DNA from: Euglena gracilis
Taxonomy: Eukaryota > Euglenida > Euglenophyceae > Euglenales
NCBI GenBank assembly: GCA_039621445.1
Contig: CP154954.1
Location: 61,563,858 to 61,627,857, forward strand
Length of the DNA stretch: 64,000 nt
Direction of reading: 5' to 3'
Position 1 is the first letter of the stretch. Every line of letters starts with the position of its first letter. A program made the translations under genes and the position numbers. The notes beneath the pieces were generated by a model. That model was not told the DNA's origin. It ran no database searches and saw nothing but the letters and a program-made list of their open reading frames with translations. Below, one piece after another: positions 45,510 through 61,622 of the stretch.

Positions 45510-46160
45510 TGAGGTGGGCGCCCAGCGGGACACCGGAGCCCGCTGCCCTCTGCCCGGGCAATTCAAAATCAAAAGGTCAAACAAGTTGTGGAAAAGAGGT
45601 CATGTGCAAAAATATGGTAAAAAAGGTCGCCGGGGAAAAACACACAAACAATGCAGAAAATTCAAAATCATAAAAAACACACACAAAAAGAAACAATTGC
45701 TTTCCCCCCTCCAACTAAAGAGGCGGTCAAAATGGTGTTTGTAGCGTTCTCCTTCGCTCTTCCGAAGGAAGCACTGGGAATACGGCAGAGGACAGCGGCA
45801 GCAGAAGCCCACCGCATCCGTAGGTGCTTTTCGGGGCATCTTATTTTTTTGGAATATTGGTATCGATTAGAATGAAAATACTTTTTTTTTGTCGGCCAAG
45901 CCTTTTCTTCTGTATAGGGACATCAGAATGAGGGTTCTCTACGGGGGTCCATTGTCTCTCATTCGACGACGCCAACTCACAGATGAAAGAAATCATCACT
46001 GCATTCACCACATGAACACCACACAGCTAATGTGTGGGGGGGGGAAGAGGAGAAAAATGAGAAACTGAAATATACAAATCTCCAGCATTGCTTCCGGACA
46101 TAAATTACACGAGCCAAAGATTATGGGAATCTACCCCAATTTCCCCGTAACATATCCCTG
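45510..46160. other. Spacer, little recognised
   Basis: Apart from the possible exon near 45770, ordinary AT-rich sequence. No repeat family identified. Confidence 0.3.
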
Positions 46161-46167
46161 TAACCCC

Positions 46168-46505
46168 CCCCAACTTATAAACCCCCCGGGGTTTATAACA
46201 TCTGGTTTGGTTGGCCAGCCGAAGGGGTGTTTATAAATATGTGGGGGGTCATAAATCAAGGAATTGTTGGACAAAATCCAACTCCCCAAAATGACCCCCT
46301 CGAATTGGCAATATTCGGCAAATTATATCAAAATTGGCAACTTCAATGATGGTTGGTTTCCCCAAAAAATGCCAAAAAGTCAGTTTTTGGATGGTTGCGG
46401 CCAAAAAAAACCGTCCCCGGCAGCTTTCATCTTTATAAATCAAGCTTTGGTTGGTCGGCCAGAGGGGGGGTTATAAATGGGGGGGGGGGTTATAAGTGGG
46501 GGGTT
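46168..46505 (+). repeat. TTTGGTTGGTCGGCC family, copy 4
   Basis: GGTTTATAACATCTGGTTTG, GGAATTGTTGGACAAAATCC, GATGGTTGG, CAGTTTTTGGATGG and GCTTTGGTTGGTCGGCC in the order of copy 1; direct end repeats retained. Confidence 0.8.
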
Positions 46506-46724
46506 TATATGTGGGATTGATCTTTGCACAAGATACGCAAAAAGATGGGGGTTATGCAACGTTGTCAACCTTTGGTTTACTTTTGCTATGAAAAATCTTC
46601 CTCGCAACTTTTGTCCGCACCGTACACTGAAACCTCGTGAGGAATGGATTCTCTTAGACTCTCTTTGGGGGAAAAGCTTGGCCGTTTTTTTCAAGAGTTG
46701 CGCCAAAGCGCTATACCGTGGGCT

Positions 46725-47130
46725 GAGGGGGGTTCCCCCTCAACCGCATTATGGGCCGCCGGCGCCGCACGAGCGTCCGGGTCGCGATCCCCGCCCCTGA
46801 GGGAGGGAGGGTGGGGGGCAGGGCCGTGGGCGGATCAACCTGCAGCCCCCACCAACGGCCTCTGGGCCAGGGTTCGATGAGAAGGCATCCCCTCCGGTTC
46901 CGGCGGGGGGGGGAGGGGACAACCCCCACCTGAACAGTGGATCCGGGTGAGTGGTTTTTGGACCTAAAACTGTTGGTCGAAAAAACCCGGGAATTTTTGC
47001 ATCCCAAAATGCTATTGCACTTTTTGGCACAAAACGTTGGCAAAAAATGCCGAAGTAATTCGGCGCAAAGTGCCAGAAGGAAAAATTTGACTTTTTTGGG
47101 AGTCGAATGCCCCCGGGGGTTTCCAACATT
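46725..47130. repeat. C/G-run element with AT core, diverged relative of 44824-45210
   Basis: 46930-47110 follows the order of 44935-45070 (GGATCCGGGTGA, TTGGTCG, ATGC(T)ATT, TTTTTGGCAC, TTCGGCGCAAAG(T/C)GCC). Ends not resolved. A GC-rich patch at 46750-46800 is open on both strands. Confidence 0.45.
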
Positions 47131-47579
47131 TCTCAAGGGGTTCCCGCAGTTCAATGGTGGCAATTGGACACACTGGATCCTTGGGCACAACCCAACACTT
47201 AAAGTCACAATTGCTAAACCGGACGTCTCTCGAACAAACTGAGTTCCCTTGGGGGTCGCTGTGGCTGCTGAAAATCTTTTGCATCTGCTGCGCCTGATTG
47301 GGGAAAGCTGCTGCTTGGGGGTTTCAAAAAAATTGCACTCATTGGGGCACCCCCCCCCCCCCCCCGGGTTGTCACCTGACTTCAAAAAAAAGGGCACATT
47401 TCCCGGGTAGGGCATTTTAGGGGGCATGAAATGACCCCTGACGGCACCGTTGGGGTCCCGGACAGGGGGCGGCCCTGACCCGGGATGCACCGGGGGGGGG
47501 GGGATTGCATCATGGGGGGGGACCCTGACCACATTGGGGGCCCTGACAGGTTGGGGGCGGGATGACAGTTGGTTTTTGG

Positions 47580-48690
47580 GAATCAATGTAGACAGGTTTG
47601 GATAATAGTCATAAGTTTTTACGTAGGATCGGCCATTGGGTGGAGCTTGTCACCCAAATGAAAAGTATTTTTTTTAGAATTTACCTATCTGTGAAGGGGG
47701 TGGTGTCATTACTTTGGAGTAAAAATAATTTTACTTAGTTAAATACTAAAAAAGAAAAAGGGAGGATACCTTTACTCTAGAAAGAAGTTGCCACATAATT
47801 GTTTCATTATATGATATGTTGCCACATAACGTATTTTTATTTTGGCATATTTTGAATTTAATTGAATTATTTTTTTTTAAATAAAGAAACAAAAAATATT
47901 GTTCAGAAAGGAAGTCAAAAGAAATTTATCATAACTTTGTGCACGTCATCCATTACATTGCAACTTGCATCTTTTCAAAAAGAAATGAAAGAGGCGACCT
48001 GAGTAATGTAATGCCTGCCAACTCGCCCTAGGACCAGGCAAACATAGCCCGGTTGAAGTATTAAACAAAAAAACATGACAAAAAACAAGTAAGTCATTGC
48101 GCCTGTGAAAAATCGTTTTATCCCTTGTGATCAAGGAAGAAGGGTTGAAAAGTGCCCTTCAATCTGGTCTATTTTTTTTCGAAAATTAAGCACAAGACAT
48201 TCATTGCCTGCGAATCGATTTGTTTACGGACCGAAAAAAATTCTGTGTTCAGGGGACACATGATGCAACATCCTGGTACATCTTCTTTGACCAACTCAGA
48301 TATGTGACTCCGTGGACGCTGTGTTTCCACTTTCCTCCTGTCTAACCATACCATTGCTTAGCGACCCGGGGGGGGAGGTCACTTTCCACTCCGAAAAAAA
48401 CCAGTCAGTCACTTCTTCCGAAAAAACTAGCCAGCCACTTTACCCCCCCCCACCGGGGGGATCAGCCACTCTTCAGGAAGCAATGAAAAATTGCCAAAAA
48501 AAATCTCAAAAATATAAAAAATTTCCAGCGCCTTCGGCGCCAGGCAAGCCACCCCACCCCCCCCCGGGGGGGGGGGGGCTCTTGGCCAAAAAACCAGTCA
48601 GTCACCCCCCCCCGGGGGTGGGATAGGCCAGGTGTTAAGCAGTGGTATGGCCCTGACTATAAAGGCTTCAAAAAAACACACTTTGGACTT
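47580..48690. other. Spacer, no gene seen
   Basis: AT-rich to 48360, then C/G runs with AGCCA(C/G)TC boxes and a stem AGCGCCTTCGGCGC at 48527-48540. Confidence 0.35.
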
Positions 48691-48784
48691 TGCGCAAATG
48701 GTTCCTGTGTGCATTTGGGCACACAGGAACTGTGACTTGTGCAAATGGTTCCTGTGTGCATTTGTGCACACAAGAACATAGACT
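48691..48784. repeat. Two tandem hairpin units
   Basis: Two units of about 47 bp. The first contains the perfect inverted pair GTTCCTGTGTGC and GCACACAGGAAC around a 6-base loop; the second has one arm change. Each starts TGCGCAAATG or TGTGCAAATG, like the TTGCGCAA boxes elsewhere. Confidence 0.75.
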
Positions 48785-49254
48785 CCTCACAATGAACAAG
48801 GAATATTCTTTGTGAGGGGTCCAACACCACAGCACCACAACTTTAAAATCCATGGCAGGGTGCTGCATGGCTTCAGAAAACAGGGAAAGGGGTGATCCAT
48901 CATCCGGCCTCCAGAACACCACCTTGGCACTGGCAGTTGACAAGACCAGGGTTTTCGCGCATTTTTTGCAAATCCTTATTTCCCGGGGTCAATGCCAGGG
49001 GGGATCAAAACTCAATGGCGTGCTTTGGGGGGCCAAAAACACCAAATACCACTACCCCCCCCATTATTTGAGCACACCCACGGACCAAAGGAACCCCCAA
49101 ATGCTTAAATAAGGGGTGGGGTGTCAAATAAAGTGGGGGGGGGGTCGGATATTTGGCTTTGAGAGATAACAAAAAACTTTCGGCGCCTCGGCGCCAAAAA
49201 ATTTTTTTTCCCCGGACCCAAACACTCAATTAAGGGGGGTATGGTAGTGGCCTT

Positions 49255-49510
49255 TCTGTGGGCGAAACCCTGGAAAATGAGGGATCTACTCACAGAGGGC
49301 CGACGTGTCACCGGCAGTTCAAAAACCTCGGTGAAGCTGCTTTTACCAACCCTGGCTGAGTTTGACCAACCCCCGAGGGTCCTGGAGGGCCTGGGCAGGC
49401 AGGCACTACCCCTGGGGGGTGTCTGCCTGTTCGCCGTGGGCCAAAAAAATGCCCCAAATGGGTTTTCCTGGGCTTCTTGCGCCAAAGGCGCCGGAAGGGC
49501 CTTTGGTTGA
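49255..49510 (+). repeat. GGCAGGCAGGCACTACC repeat, copy 1
   Basis: Shares CTGGGCAGGCAGGCACTACC, a GCCTG..CGTGGGC block, CCAAA(A/T)GGG and CTGGGCTTC..GCGCC with 59640-59860 in the same orientation. Contains GCGCCAAAGGCGCC (49479-49492). Confidence 0.65.
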
Positions 49511-49799
49511 GAGTCCAGCAGGCCCGACCCTCTGGGGATCTGGGTGCCTTTGGAATGACTACCAGGCCACCTCCGCGGAGTGGGTTCGGCCTCGCCTTAA
49601 AATGCAGCCTGGGGAGGGGGGGGTGCTACGGTGCCTGTCCATGGCATGCACACCCTGGGGGGGGGGTCCCGGTGCCTGCTGACCCAGTCATTTTTCCCTT
49701 CAAAATGGCCATTTTCAAGCCCCCGGCGTCGAAGGCACCAGGGGAGTGTGCTATAGCATCGACCCGGGGCCGATAGCACCCCCCAGGGGAGGGGAGTGC

Positions 49800-51100
49800 G
49801 AACTGTCGGTGGAATTAAAGCGGTCGATTTTGAAATTGAATCTTTTCGCAACCCCTTTGCGCATTGAAGGTCAAATATAAAACTGCATCGCCAGATGATT
49901 GTCGAAAGATAGTTTAGACGCTTTTAAATTTCTAATTAATTTTTTTTTAATTTGTAATTTTGAAAATTTAAAAAATTTTGCTTTAGTTTTTCAATTTAAC
50001 AATATTAAACAAAATTTTTAACAACATTTTCCCAAAAAATAAAAAAAACCACAAGGTTTTGCCCAAGCAAATTTTGAAATGTATATTTTTGAAACATTTT
50101 TTGGCAAATTCATAATCAGTTGGCCGAAACCTCCCTTCCCCAAATGTGCGGAAAAAAGCGAAAATTTCAGTACCATGAAAATGCAGTTTGGGTATTCAAC
50201 CAACGAGACAATGAAAACGATGAGTTAAGTCATGAAAAAATCAAGAAGGAGAGGGCGTTTGCTGCCAGTGCACGTTCCCCACTCCATGTTGCTGGGCTAC
50301 CTCCCCCCCCAGGGGATGGGGTCCAGGGGGGGGGGGGCTCCGGCTGCAGGGCTGGACCCGGCTGGAACCCGAAAACACAGAAAGCCAATTCCATCTGGGT
50401 TGAGATTTTCAACCAAATTTTTGAAGAGAAAGAAACCAAAAACCACTCAAAAATATAATAATTCTTGAACCTTTTTACCACCCCCTTTTGGCGCTGTTGC
50501 TGGACCGAAAGTTTTCTCGGTCCAGCCCAACTGCGCCAGGCTGCAGAAACTTTATTACGATCGACCACCCCCCCTCACAGGGGGGAGGGGGCTGGGGCCT
50601 GCTGGCTGGACCCCTCCCTGGGGGTAGGGTGTGGTCTCTGAGGTCTTATCTCCTTATAGTAAGAGCGAAGCTTACCACCAGGGAAAAGGCGGGGTGAAAC
50701 ACTGCCCCTGGGCAGGTAATGAAAACCACGGATCATCACCATGACCCCAGACCCGTTTTTTTTTTTGGATCCCAGCTTTCCGAATCACCTCAGTTTGACC
50801 CCCAACTGCCCACCAGGTCCAACTTCCCCCAGCCTTGACTCTGCCATTTCGCCAGGGTGAAAGTTACAGTCAAAAAATTGAGTTTTCGAAAGTGTCTGGG
50901 GGGACCCTCGCTCGGCGCCTTAGGCGACTCGCTCGGGTCCCCCCATGTTTTTAACCCTAATTGGGCGGCTTTTTGGGTTCGCTGAGTACCCTGCAGAGAC
51001 CAACATAACGACGTTGAGTGGGAAGGGTTCAACTGAGTGCATGAGAATCTTAACCCTAACCCTATTCCTTCAAATAACGTGATAAAATCCTTTTTGCGAT
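49800..51100. other. Spacer with one GCTGG-family element
   Basis: 49810-50230 is AT-rich and featureless. 50290-50660 carries GGGCTGGACCCGGCTGG, TTGAGATTTTCAACC and GGTCCAGCCC boxes in the order of 1341-1825. A TTAACCCTAACCCTA stretch at 51049 is too short to be telomeric. Confidence 0.45.
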
Positions 51101-51239
51101 CACCTTTTGCAGTTTGGTTGGGGCCGCGGCACCTACCTCCCACGGCCAGATAAATGCACCCCTGGAGACCCTCTATCGCCCCACATTCGCCGTTTTGGCC
51201 GCTGACTCGACTGGCCCGTGTCCTGGCTCAGTCTTCTGG

Positions 51240-51720
51240 CTCAAATTTAAGGATTATTTTGCTCATTTTCAAGAGCACAGCGCCGGAAGAAAAAATTTCG
51301 CTAATTTTGGAACCGCCGAGGAGGGGTGGTGGGGGGTCCCGACCCCCCTCCCAACATCTGGGGGGGGGGGGTCCGGACCCCCCTACCACCTCACCCCGGT
51401 CCACCGCGGCCGTCATCCTCTCAATGTTCTCTCGGTCCACTGCGGCCGTTGTCCTCTCGATGTTCGCACCCTGGCACCTCGCACCCTCGACGACGCCTTA
51501 CCGAACCCCACCCCCACCACCCCTGTGCATCCCACCGCCCTGCCCACAGCACGGGCCACCATCCTGTACCACACTGTCGTCCGGGCCCCGGGTAGGCCCG
51601 TTGGAGGCAGGGCCATAGCGGCCCTGTCGACCTTGGGCATTGCAGGAATGTGGGGCGCTTCTAATCCTAATCCTAATCACCTCACCCCCCCCGGGGGGGT
51701 GGGCGGGACCTCCCACACCA
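51240..51720. repeat. C/G-run element and short duplicated box
   Basis: AT core with AGCGCCGGAAG (51280-51290) then mirrored GGTCCGGACC blocks, as in 44824-45210. TC(G/A)GTCCAC(T/C)GC and TCTC(T/G)(C/A) units are duplicated at 51404-51465. Long frames here on both strands appear fortuitous. Confidence 0.4.
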
Positions 51721-51725
51721 CCTAC

Positions 51726-55714
<3,989 letters not shown>

Positions 55715-55719
55715 CTGGC

Positions 55720-56640
55720 AGCCTACACCATAGATTCACTTGGTGACCCCCCCCCCCCGGGTGGGCACTTTCTCCAGGGCCCAAACCCGCCCCACCACTT
55801 TTTTTCAAAAAACCACCGAACCCCCCCCGGGTCAACCCCCCCCCCCAAAATGCAGACAAAATCGGCCAAAAACGGTGAAAAAATTCTTCTGGCCCGGCCT
55901 TTGGCCAGGCAAAAACCTGACCCATGGCGCACCCCACCCCCCCCCGGGGGGGGGGGGGGTTCCGGGGCCCCAACCCACCCATCCACTCTGGAAAACCCAC
56001 CCACCAGGGGAGGGGTCACACAGGTGTTAAGTGAATCTATCGCCTGTAGGTGGTGATAGACGGTCCCCAAGGCTTTATTTTAGGTCCCCAATGACTTCCT
56101 TTCATTCCCTACCATGGAGTTATTCTGATTTTTTTTGACCCCCCCAAAAATGGCCCAAAAATGGCTAAGTCGAAACAGGCCAAAACCATACAGGATTTGG
56201 AGTGAAACAGCCTTAAAGTGGCCATAACTCCGGAGCTGTGGGGGTTCAAGGAAATCAAAATACCCTTACGTAGAACGTTCAAGGGGCTTTGTTCTCGAGA
56301 TATTTTCAAAAAATCGTTTAACTGAAAATCTCACCTCAGCAGCTTCTAACTGTGGGGGGGGGTTGGTAAATCCTACTCAGTTTGGACCCCTCGTCGGCTG
56401 AATAACTTGGGCCTTGTGGGCAGTTGGGGGTCAAACAGAGGTGATTCGGAAAGCCAGGATCCAGTCGCTCGCGATTGAAAAAAATAAAACGGGTCCGGGG
56501 TCGTGGTGATAATCCGCGGTTCTCATCACCCAGGGGAGGAGCGGGGTGGGTGATTTTACACCCCTTTTTCCCTGGTGGTGAGCTTCGTTCTTTCCTAAAG
56601 AGATAAATGCTCCGCGACCCCCATTTATAATGAACCCCCT
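55720..56640. other. Spacer with C/G-run element, no gene seen
   Basis: 55745-56030 repeats the arrangement at 41690-41900 reversed in part (GGCCCAAACCC(G/A)CC, CAACCCACCCATCCA, GGCCGAAAAC or GGCCAAAAAC, GGTGTTAA(G/A)TGAA). Both begin and end close to GATTCACTT or GTTTCATTT boxes, suggesting two copies of one element. Confidence 0.4.
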
Positions 56641-57419
56641 CGAGCTTCCACCAACTCAAAAAGATCAGCATAACTCCCAAAAATGGATAAAATAAATAAA
56701 GCAAAAACCAGAACACCAAGAATTAACCCTAACACCTCAATCTTCTCCCTCTCCAACCCACCTCCAAACACAAAAGAAAAGTGTTTTGTTTGTGGCACCC
56801 ATTTTTTTGTCGCAATTCCCATGTGCGACAAAGTAAAAATGAAACAGGGATATCTCAAATACAAATGCTATACTTCTAACCATGTATTCTCTCTCTCAAT
56901 TTCAGCCTCCATTCGCCTCCATTCGGAAATGCACACATCACGAACCCTTCCTGAGTTGTGGACAGCGCGGTGTAACCTCACCCTTAGGATTTTGACCAAA
57001 ATGGGCCCCCTTTTTGGAGAGGAGACACCTTGACTAAAGTCCCTGTCCCTGTACCCGCTAGAAGCCCCAAGCCAGAGATTTTAACCACCGTACCCAATGC
57101 ATAAGGAGTAGGACTTTGCGAAAAATTTCAGAATTTTGCAGAATTTTGCAAAAAAATAATCATTTCTGAAGGATGGTGTAGGTGCCTGGGTCAAGCTCAG
57201 GGTGGACTGCAGAAACCAGACAAAAAAGATATCTGTAAATCTGTAAAGATATCTATCTTCCAAAAATTGAAGCAAAATGTCCGAAATGGCCAATAATGGC
57301 CCGATAATGGTGGAAAATGATTGGCAACTGGCCCCAAATTGACAAAAGTGGATGGAAAAATGCTACATTTAAGCCAAAAGAAAGGCAAAAAGTGGCCAAC
57401 AATTCCAGCAGAGATTGAT

Positions 57420-57765
57420 GATAATAACCCCCCTGAGGACCGACTTTGGCAGCCCAAATAATAACCCCCCCCCCCCTCTGGCAGCTGTGAAGGCATAGAA
57501 AAAAAACGAGGAAAAAATCAGCAGAAATAATGCACAAAAAAAATCACAAAAATGGATGAAATTGGTGCAGAAAATATGCCAAAAAAGCACCCATTTTTCA
57601 AAAAAAAAAAAAGCCCACAAATAGAGCCTGCGGAGGGGTTTTTTTGGTCGATTTCTGACTTCGAATATCTTTGACCAAATAATGAACCCCCCCCAAACAA
57701 CCCCCCTCCCTGGACCTCGACTCCGAGTGTCCAAATAATAAACCGGGGGTTTATTATTTGGGGGG
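57420..57765. repeat. Word locus TTTATTATTTGGGG with perfect hairpin
   Basis: CCAAATAATAACCC, CCAAATAATGAACCC and CCAAATAATAAACC recur. It closes with CCAAATAATAAACC (57731-57744), three Gs and the complement GGTTTATTATTTGG (57748-57761). Same design as 28460-28670 but with a different word. Confidence 0.8.
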
Positions 57766-57789
57766 GTTCACCTGTTCTCCAATTCCACA

Positions 57790-58470
57790 AACTTTTTTAT
57801 TTGAATAACATTTTGACTGAAACAGAGATGACTCTGATAATGATGGACAGAGGGAAGGCATGGAGGAGAGCAGAGGAGAGAGGATGCAGAGAATAAAAGA
57901 AAAAGAAGAGATTTATTATCACCTCTTGTACACGTTAGTTTTCCCTTTGAAGGAAACTGATCCTTGATAAAGAGGCCATTATCAGAGGGACAAATTTCAT
58001 AAACTAGAGAACATCTCATTCATAATCATTCGTGGTGTGTGGTCATTCATGATCGTTTGTGATTTGGAAAATCCTCAAATTCGTGCTGGTTCGGGATTAT
58101 TCGTGATCATTGGCGCCAAAAATTTGTGGGAAAACCTGATATGCTATTGGGCAACTTCCCTCACTTTCATCTTTGCAGGCTTCCGTTTTCAGGGCGAGCT
58201 TGTGTGCTTCACCCAGCCTCCCATAATAATGGTGCAGGGCTGAACCCCAAACCACCAAAACGACCACACGGAAGTGCCCTACGAGGCCGAACCAATCAAT
58301 GAATTTGCCCACAGTAGTCCATGCATATGCCCAGTACAGGTTGACAGAGGGCGGTGTAAAGTCTGTGGGTGAACGGGGGATGGGCCAGCAGCGGCAGCGG
58401 GACATTTGAAAATGGGAGACCCCAAACCACAGCACAGTTGCAGAGGATGGTTAAGGAGATGAGGGGCAAA
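57790..58470. other. Spacer, no gene seen
   Basis: Ordinary AT-rich sequence with ATTCGTG(A/G)T-type short repeats at 58025-58110. Confidence 0.35.
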
Positions 58471-58660
58471 GGCGGCATGGGTTTTAAAGACATATCCCTC
58501 CAAATTTGAACAAGCCGTTGGTTGAGTTCGGGTTTCACCACTCACACCGAGGGGTTGCTTAAATTGGCGGCATGGGTTTTAAAGACATATCCCTCCAAAT
58601 TTGAACAAGCCGTTGGTTGAGTTCGGGTTTCACCACTCACACCGAGGGGTTGCTTAAATT
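58471..58660. repeat. Perfect 95-bp tandem duplication
   Basis: 58471-58565 and 58566-58660 appear identical base for base, each starting GGCGGCATGG and ending GGGGTTGCTTAAATT. Confidence 0.95.
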
Positions 58661-58944
58661 CGGACCAAACGGTAAACAGAAAAAAAAATGTCTCTTCTTG
58701 CTCAAATAAAAGGAGGAGGAGGTTTTCAGAGCGAATATGCATGCAACAACAGAACAATGTCCCCAAAAAAGGTTCAGATTAAACAAGTTTGACTATTTTC
58801 CCTAAAACTAGGCCCTTATTGTTTGTTTTAAGCTTGCTTCGCTTTCACTTTTTTAACATATTCCTTTCTTTGCATCCCAATTTTCAGGTTGATTAAATTC
58901 GGAATCTTCATTGGTCCCCAGGGGGTTGCTTAACTTTGTGTGTC

Positions 58945-59220
<276 letters not shown>

Positions 59221-59639
59221 TATTTAGCGGCGCTTGGTTATGGCTCCCCAAATGGGATTGGTTCAAAAAGCCTTGCAGCAGAATGGACCGACGCGTGTAT
59301 TGCTGGGGCCGGCGATGTCACACTGCACCTGCACCCGCAGCTACCCCCCCCCCGACACGCACGATACACTCCACACCCGATCAGTATGTCGTGGCAGAGG
59401 AGAACCACTGCGCTCTCCCAATAGTTCGGCAGGAGCAGATGGTACGTCCACGCCATGCACCCATGGCTATGGGTTGCTCGCCATTCGGGTGGTTGGCCAG
59501 GAAGCTGGCCACTTGTCCTGACTGGGTCCCAAAAGCACACCCAACCACAGAAGCACAGAAGGGACTGGAAGGCTAAACACACGCCGTCAGCAGGGAGGCA
59601 GCTCATAGGTGCGTGGGCCGCGCAAAGCACGTGTAGTCC

Positions 59640-59860
59640 TGAGAAACAGTGCGAGCGCTGAGAGTGGAAAATGGGCCTGTTTTTTTTGTTGGAGGGCCAG
59701 GCTCAAGCTGAAATTGACGAACCCCGGGGTTTCGGAGTGCCTGGGCAGGCAGGCACTACCACCCCAGGGGAGGTCGGTGCCTGCCTGGTCGTGGGCTTCC
59801 CAAAATGGGCTTCTCTGGGCTTCCAGCGCCTTTGGCGCAGAAGTGGCTTGAGGCACTTTT
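59640..59860 (+). repeat. GGCAGGCAGGCACTACC repeat, copy 2
   Basis: Matches 49255-49510; contains AGCGCCTTTGGCGC at 59825-59838. Confidence 0.65.
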
Positions 59861-59895
59861 GGCCACGTGCCCTACACCCCAGTTGCACTAAGGCT

Positions 59896-60110
59896 TCTTG
59901 TCCCCCCTTAGTTGCACGAAGGCTCTTGTCTGTTTATGGCCGGCGCTGGCGTCGATTCTGGCCCAGTTTGCTGGGTGGTGAGTGGCCAGGTGCCCCTTGC
60001 ACCGGTGCTCTATTGGTGCTCTGCCTGGCCGGGCGAGCAACTCTGGTGCAAATCCAGCGCTGTAGGGACATACACTCACCTTGAGTGGTTGGTGTGGTTC
60101 CCGTGGGTGG
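59896..60110 (+). repeat. Interspersed repeat, fullest copy 3
   Basis: Matches the complement of 4097-4275. Carries TGGTGAGTGG (59976-59985) and GGTGCAAATCC (60045-60055), which loosely resemble pol III A and B boxes, so a SINE origin is possible. It abuts element 60246. Confidence 0.7.
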
Positions 60111-60245
60111 GTCTACACCCTTGCGCCCCAGTGCTGGTCTTGCCTCCTGCCCTCTTCCCACTTTTCTGTGTGGGGGATGCATGGCACGGGCACAGCTCCA
60201 TGACTTGAAAATTCCAGTTTGACCTCACGGTCCCGCAGCATTCTT

Positions 60246-60985
60246 CTTAGGCAGTCTACTTCACACTTGGCTCACAAAAGGCGACTTCGGGACCCATTTA
60301 AGAATTGTGGCCTTTTTGGGGTCGTTTTCGGGAGAAGAGCATGGAATCACGAGAAGAGCACGGAACAGTTCCAAAAGCACAGCCTGTCACTCCACGGCTT
60401 TGTGGTCTTACACATTCTCCCACCTGGGGGCTGAACAACAAGTTCAGAGCTCCGAAGAGTATTCGCCCAGCAGCATTTTGGGACCGAATGAGAGGTTCAG
60501 GGGTGTCCAGAATTCTATTGCCCTTTCGTCGCCCACTGGAAGGCTCTAATTTGTAGAGCAAATCAAGAGCATTCGAACCTGGCCAGAAAAAAAATTGAAA
60601 ACACGCACGGCTCCATGAACACCTGAAACTCACTCTGGGAAAGGGTGTTGAATGGAGGCATTTCTCAACAACCGGAAACAGGTGAAATCCTCGGACATGC
60701 AAATGCCGCAGCTGTGGTCTGTTTACACAAACCAGAACTACTGCTCTTTTGTGCAGCATTTCAAGGCGTGTGAATGAGGTGTCTGACGAAAGGATTGCGA
60801 ATACTCCTTTTTCGTTAGACTGTAAGGCATTGAAATCACATTCCTGCCCAATGGCTGATGGAAAGATACGTCCCACAGGGTTGAAAATACATTTAAGAGG
60901 AACATGGCAGATGACACCCTATCATGCTACCATCCTTGATAAGCAAAATCACGTCAAGAAATGGTCCCAGCGAGGATGAATTAAA
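60246..60985 (+). mobile_element. Composite repeat copy C (module X only)
   Basis: Starts CTTAGGCAGTCTACTTCACA and tracks 15148-15970 through CACATTCT(C/A)CCACCTGGG, CACTGGAAGGCTCTA or CTACTGGAAGG, GAACACCTGAAACTCACTCT and ATGGCTGATGGAAAGATACG. Ends before modules Y and Z. Confidence 0.8.
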
Positions 60986-61059
60986 TGTCTTAATTGCGCA
61001 ATCGCGCAAGCTGGGTCGATTGCTCCGCCTTGCAAGCCTTGTCTTTAAGGGAGGTCGTC

Positions 61060-61622
61060 GACCCCCCCCCCTGTGGAGGATACTATGCAGGCAGGGGGTT
61101 ATGGCATTTTGGACCCCCCCCCCAGAGGCGGATCGTGAGGAGCAAAAAAAAAATCTCAAACCCCCAAAACCTGACAATTTGTCCAAATTGGCAAAAATTG
61201 AAAAAATGCGGAAATCGTTGAAGAATTGTGGATATCAATTTTCACCCCTGCTCAAATTGACCCAAAAATATGTGGTCAAAATACGCGGAAATGGGCAAAC
61301 ATGTGGCGGAGAACTCCTGCAAAACCTCGAAATAAGTGCTAAATAAGCGGACAATATGCAAAATAAGCGCCTTTTGGCCAAAAAAGCAAAATAAACGCCA
61401 AATATGTGAAATAAGCGCAAAAAAAAAGCGCTCCATATATTCCCCCCCTCCACTTGGTGACGAATCAGTACACTTTCTGGCCGAGGCGATAACGGTGATT
61501 TCTAATAAAGGTTGTCGTATGTTGGGGAACACAATCGTCCAAACTTCCAGGCAAACATTAGAGGCCAAAGGTTGCAAAGCATTTGCAATTTTCCAGGGGG
61601 GGGGGGTTCCAGAGCCCCAATC
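61060..61622. other. Spacer with AT-rich degenerate repeats
   Basis: GCAAAATAAGCGC-like units at 61340-61430 recur about eight times with changes. No gene seen. Confidence 0.4.

Noticed and set aside
51045-51070. Telomere-like TTAACCCTAACCCTA
   Set aside because: Only about two units, inside ordinary spacer, and not repeated further.
56683-57033. A 116-codon plus-strand frame with CFVCG
   Set aside because: A lone CxxC is not enough for a zinc finger; codon use is AT-rich and unlike other exons here, and no splice signals frame it.
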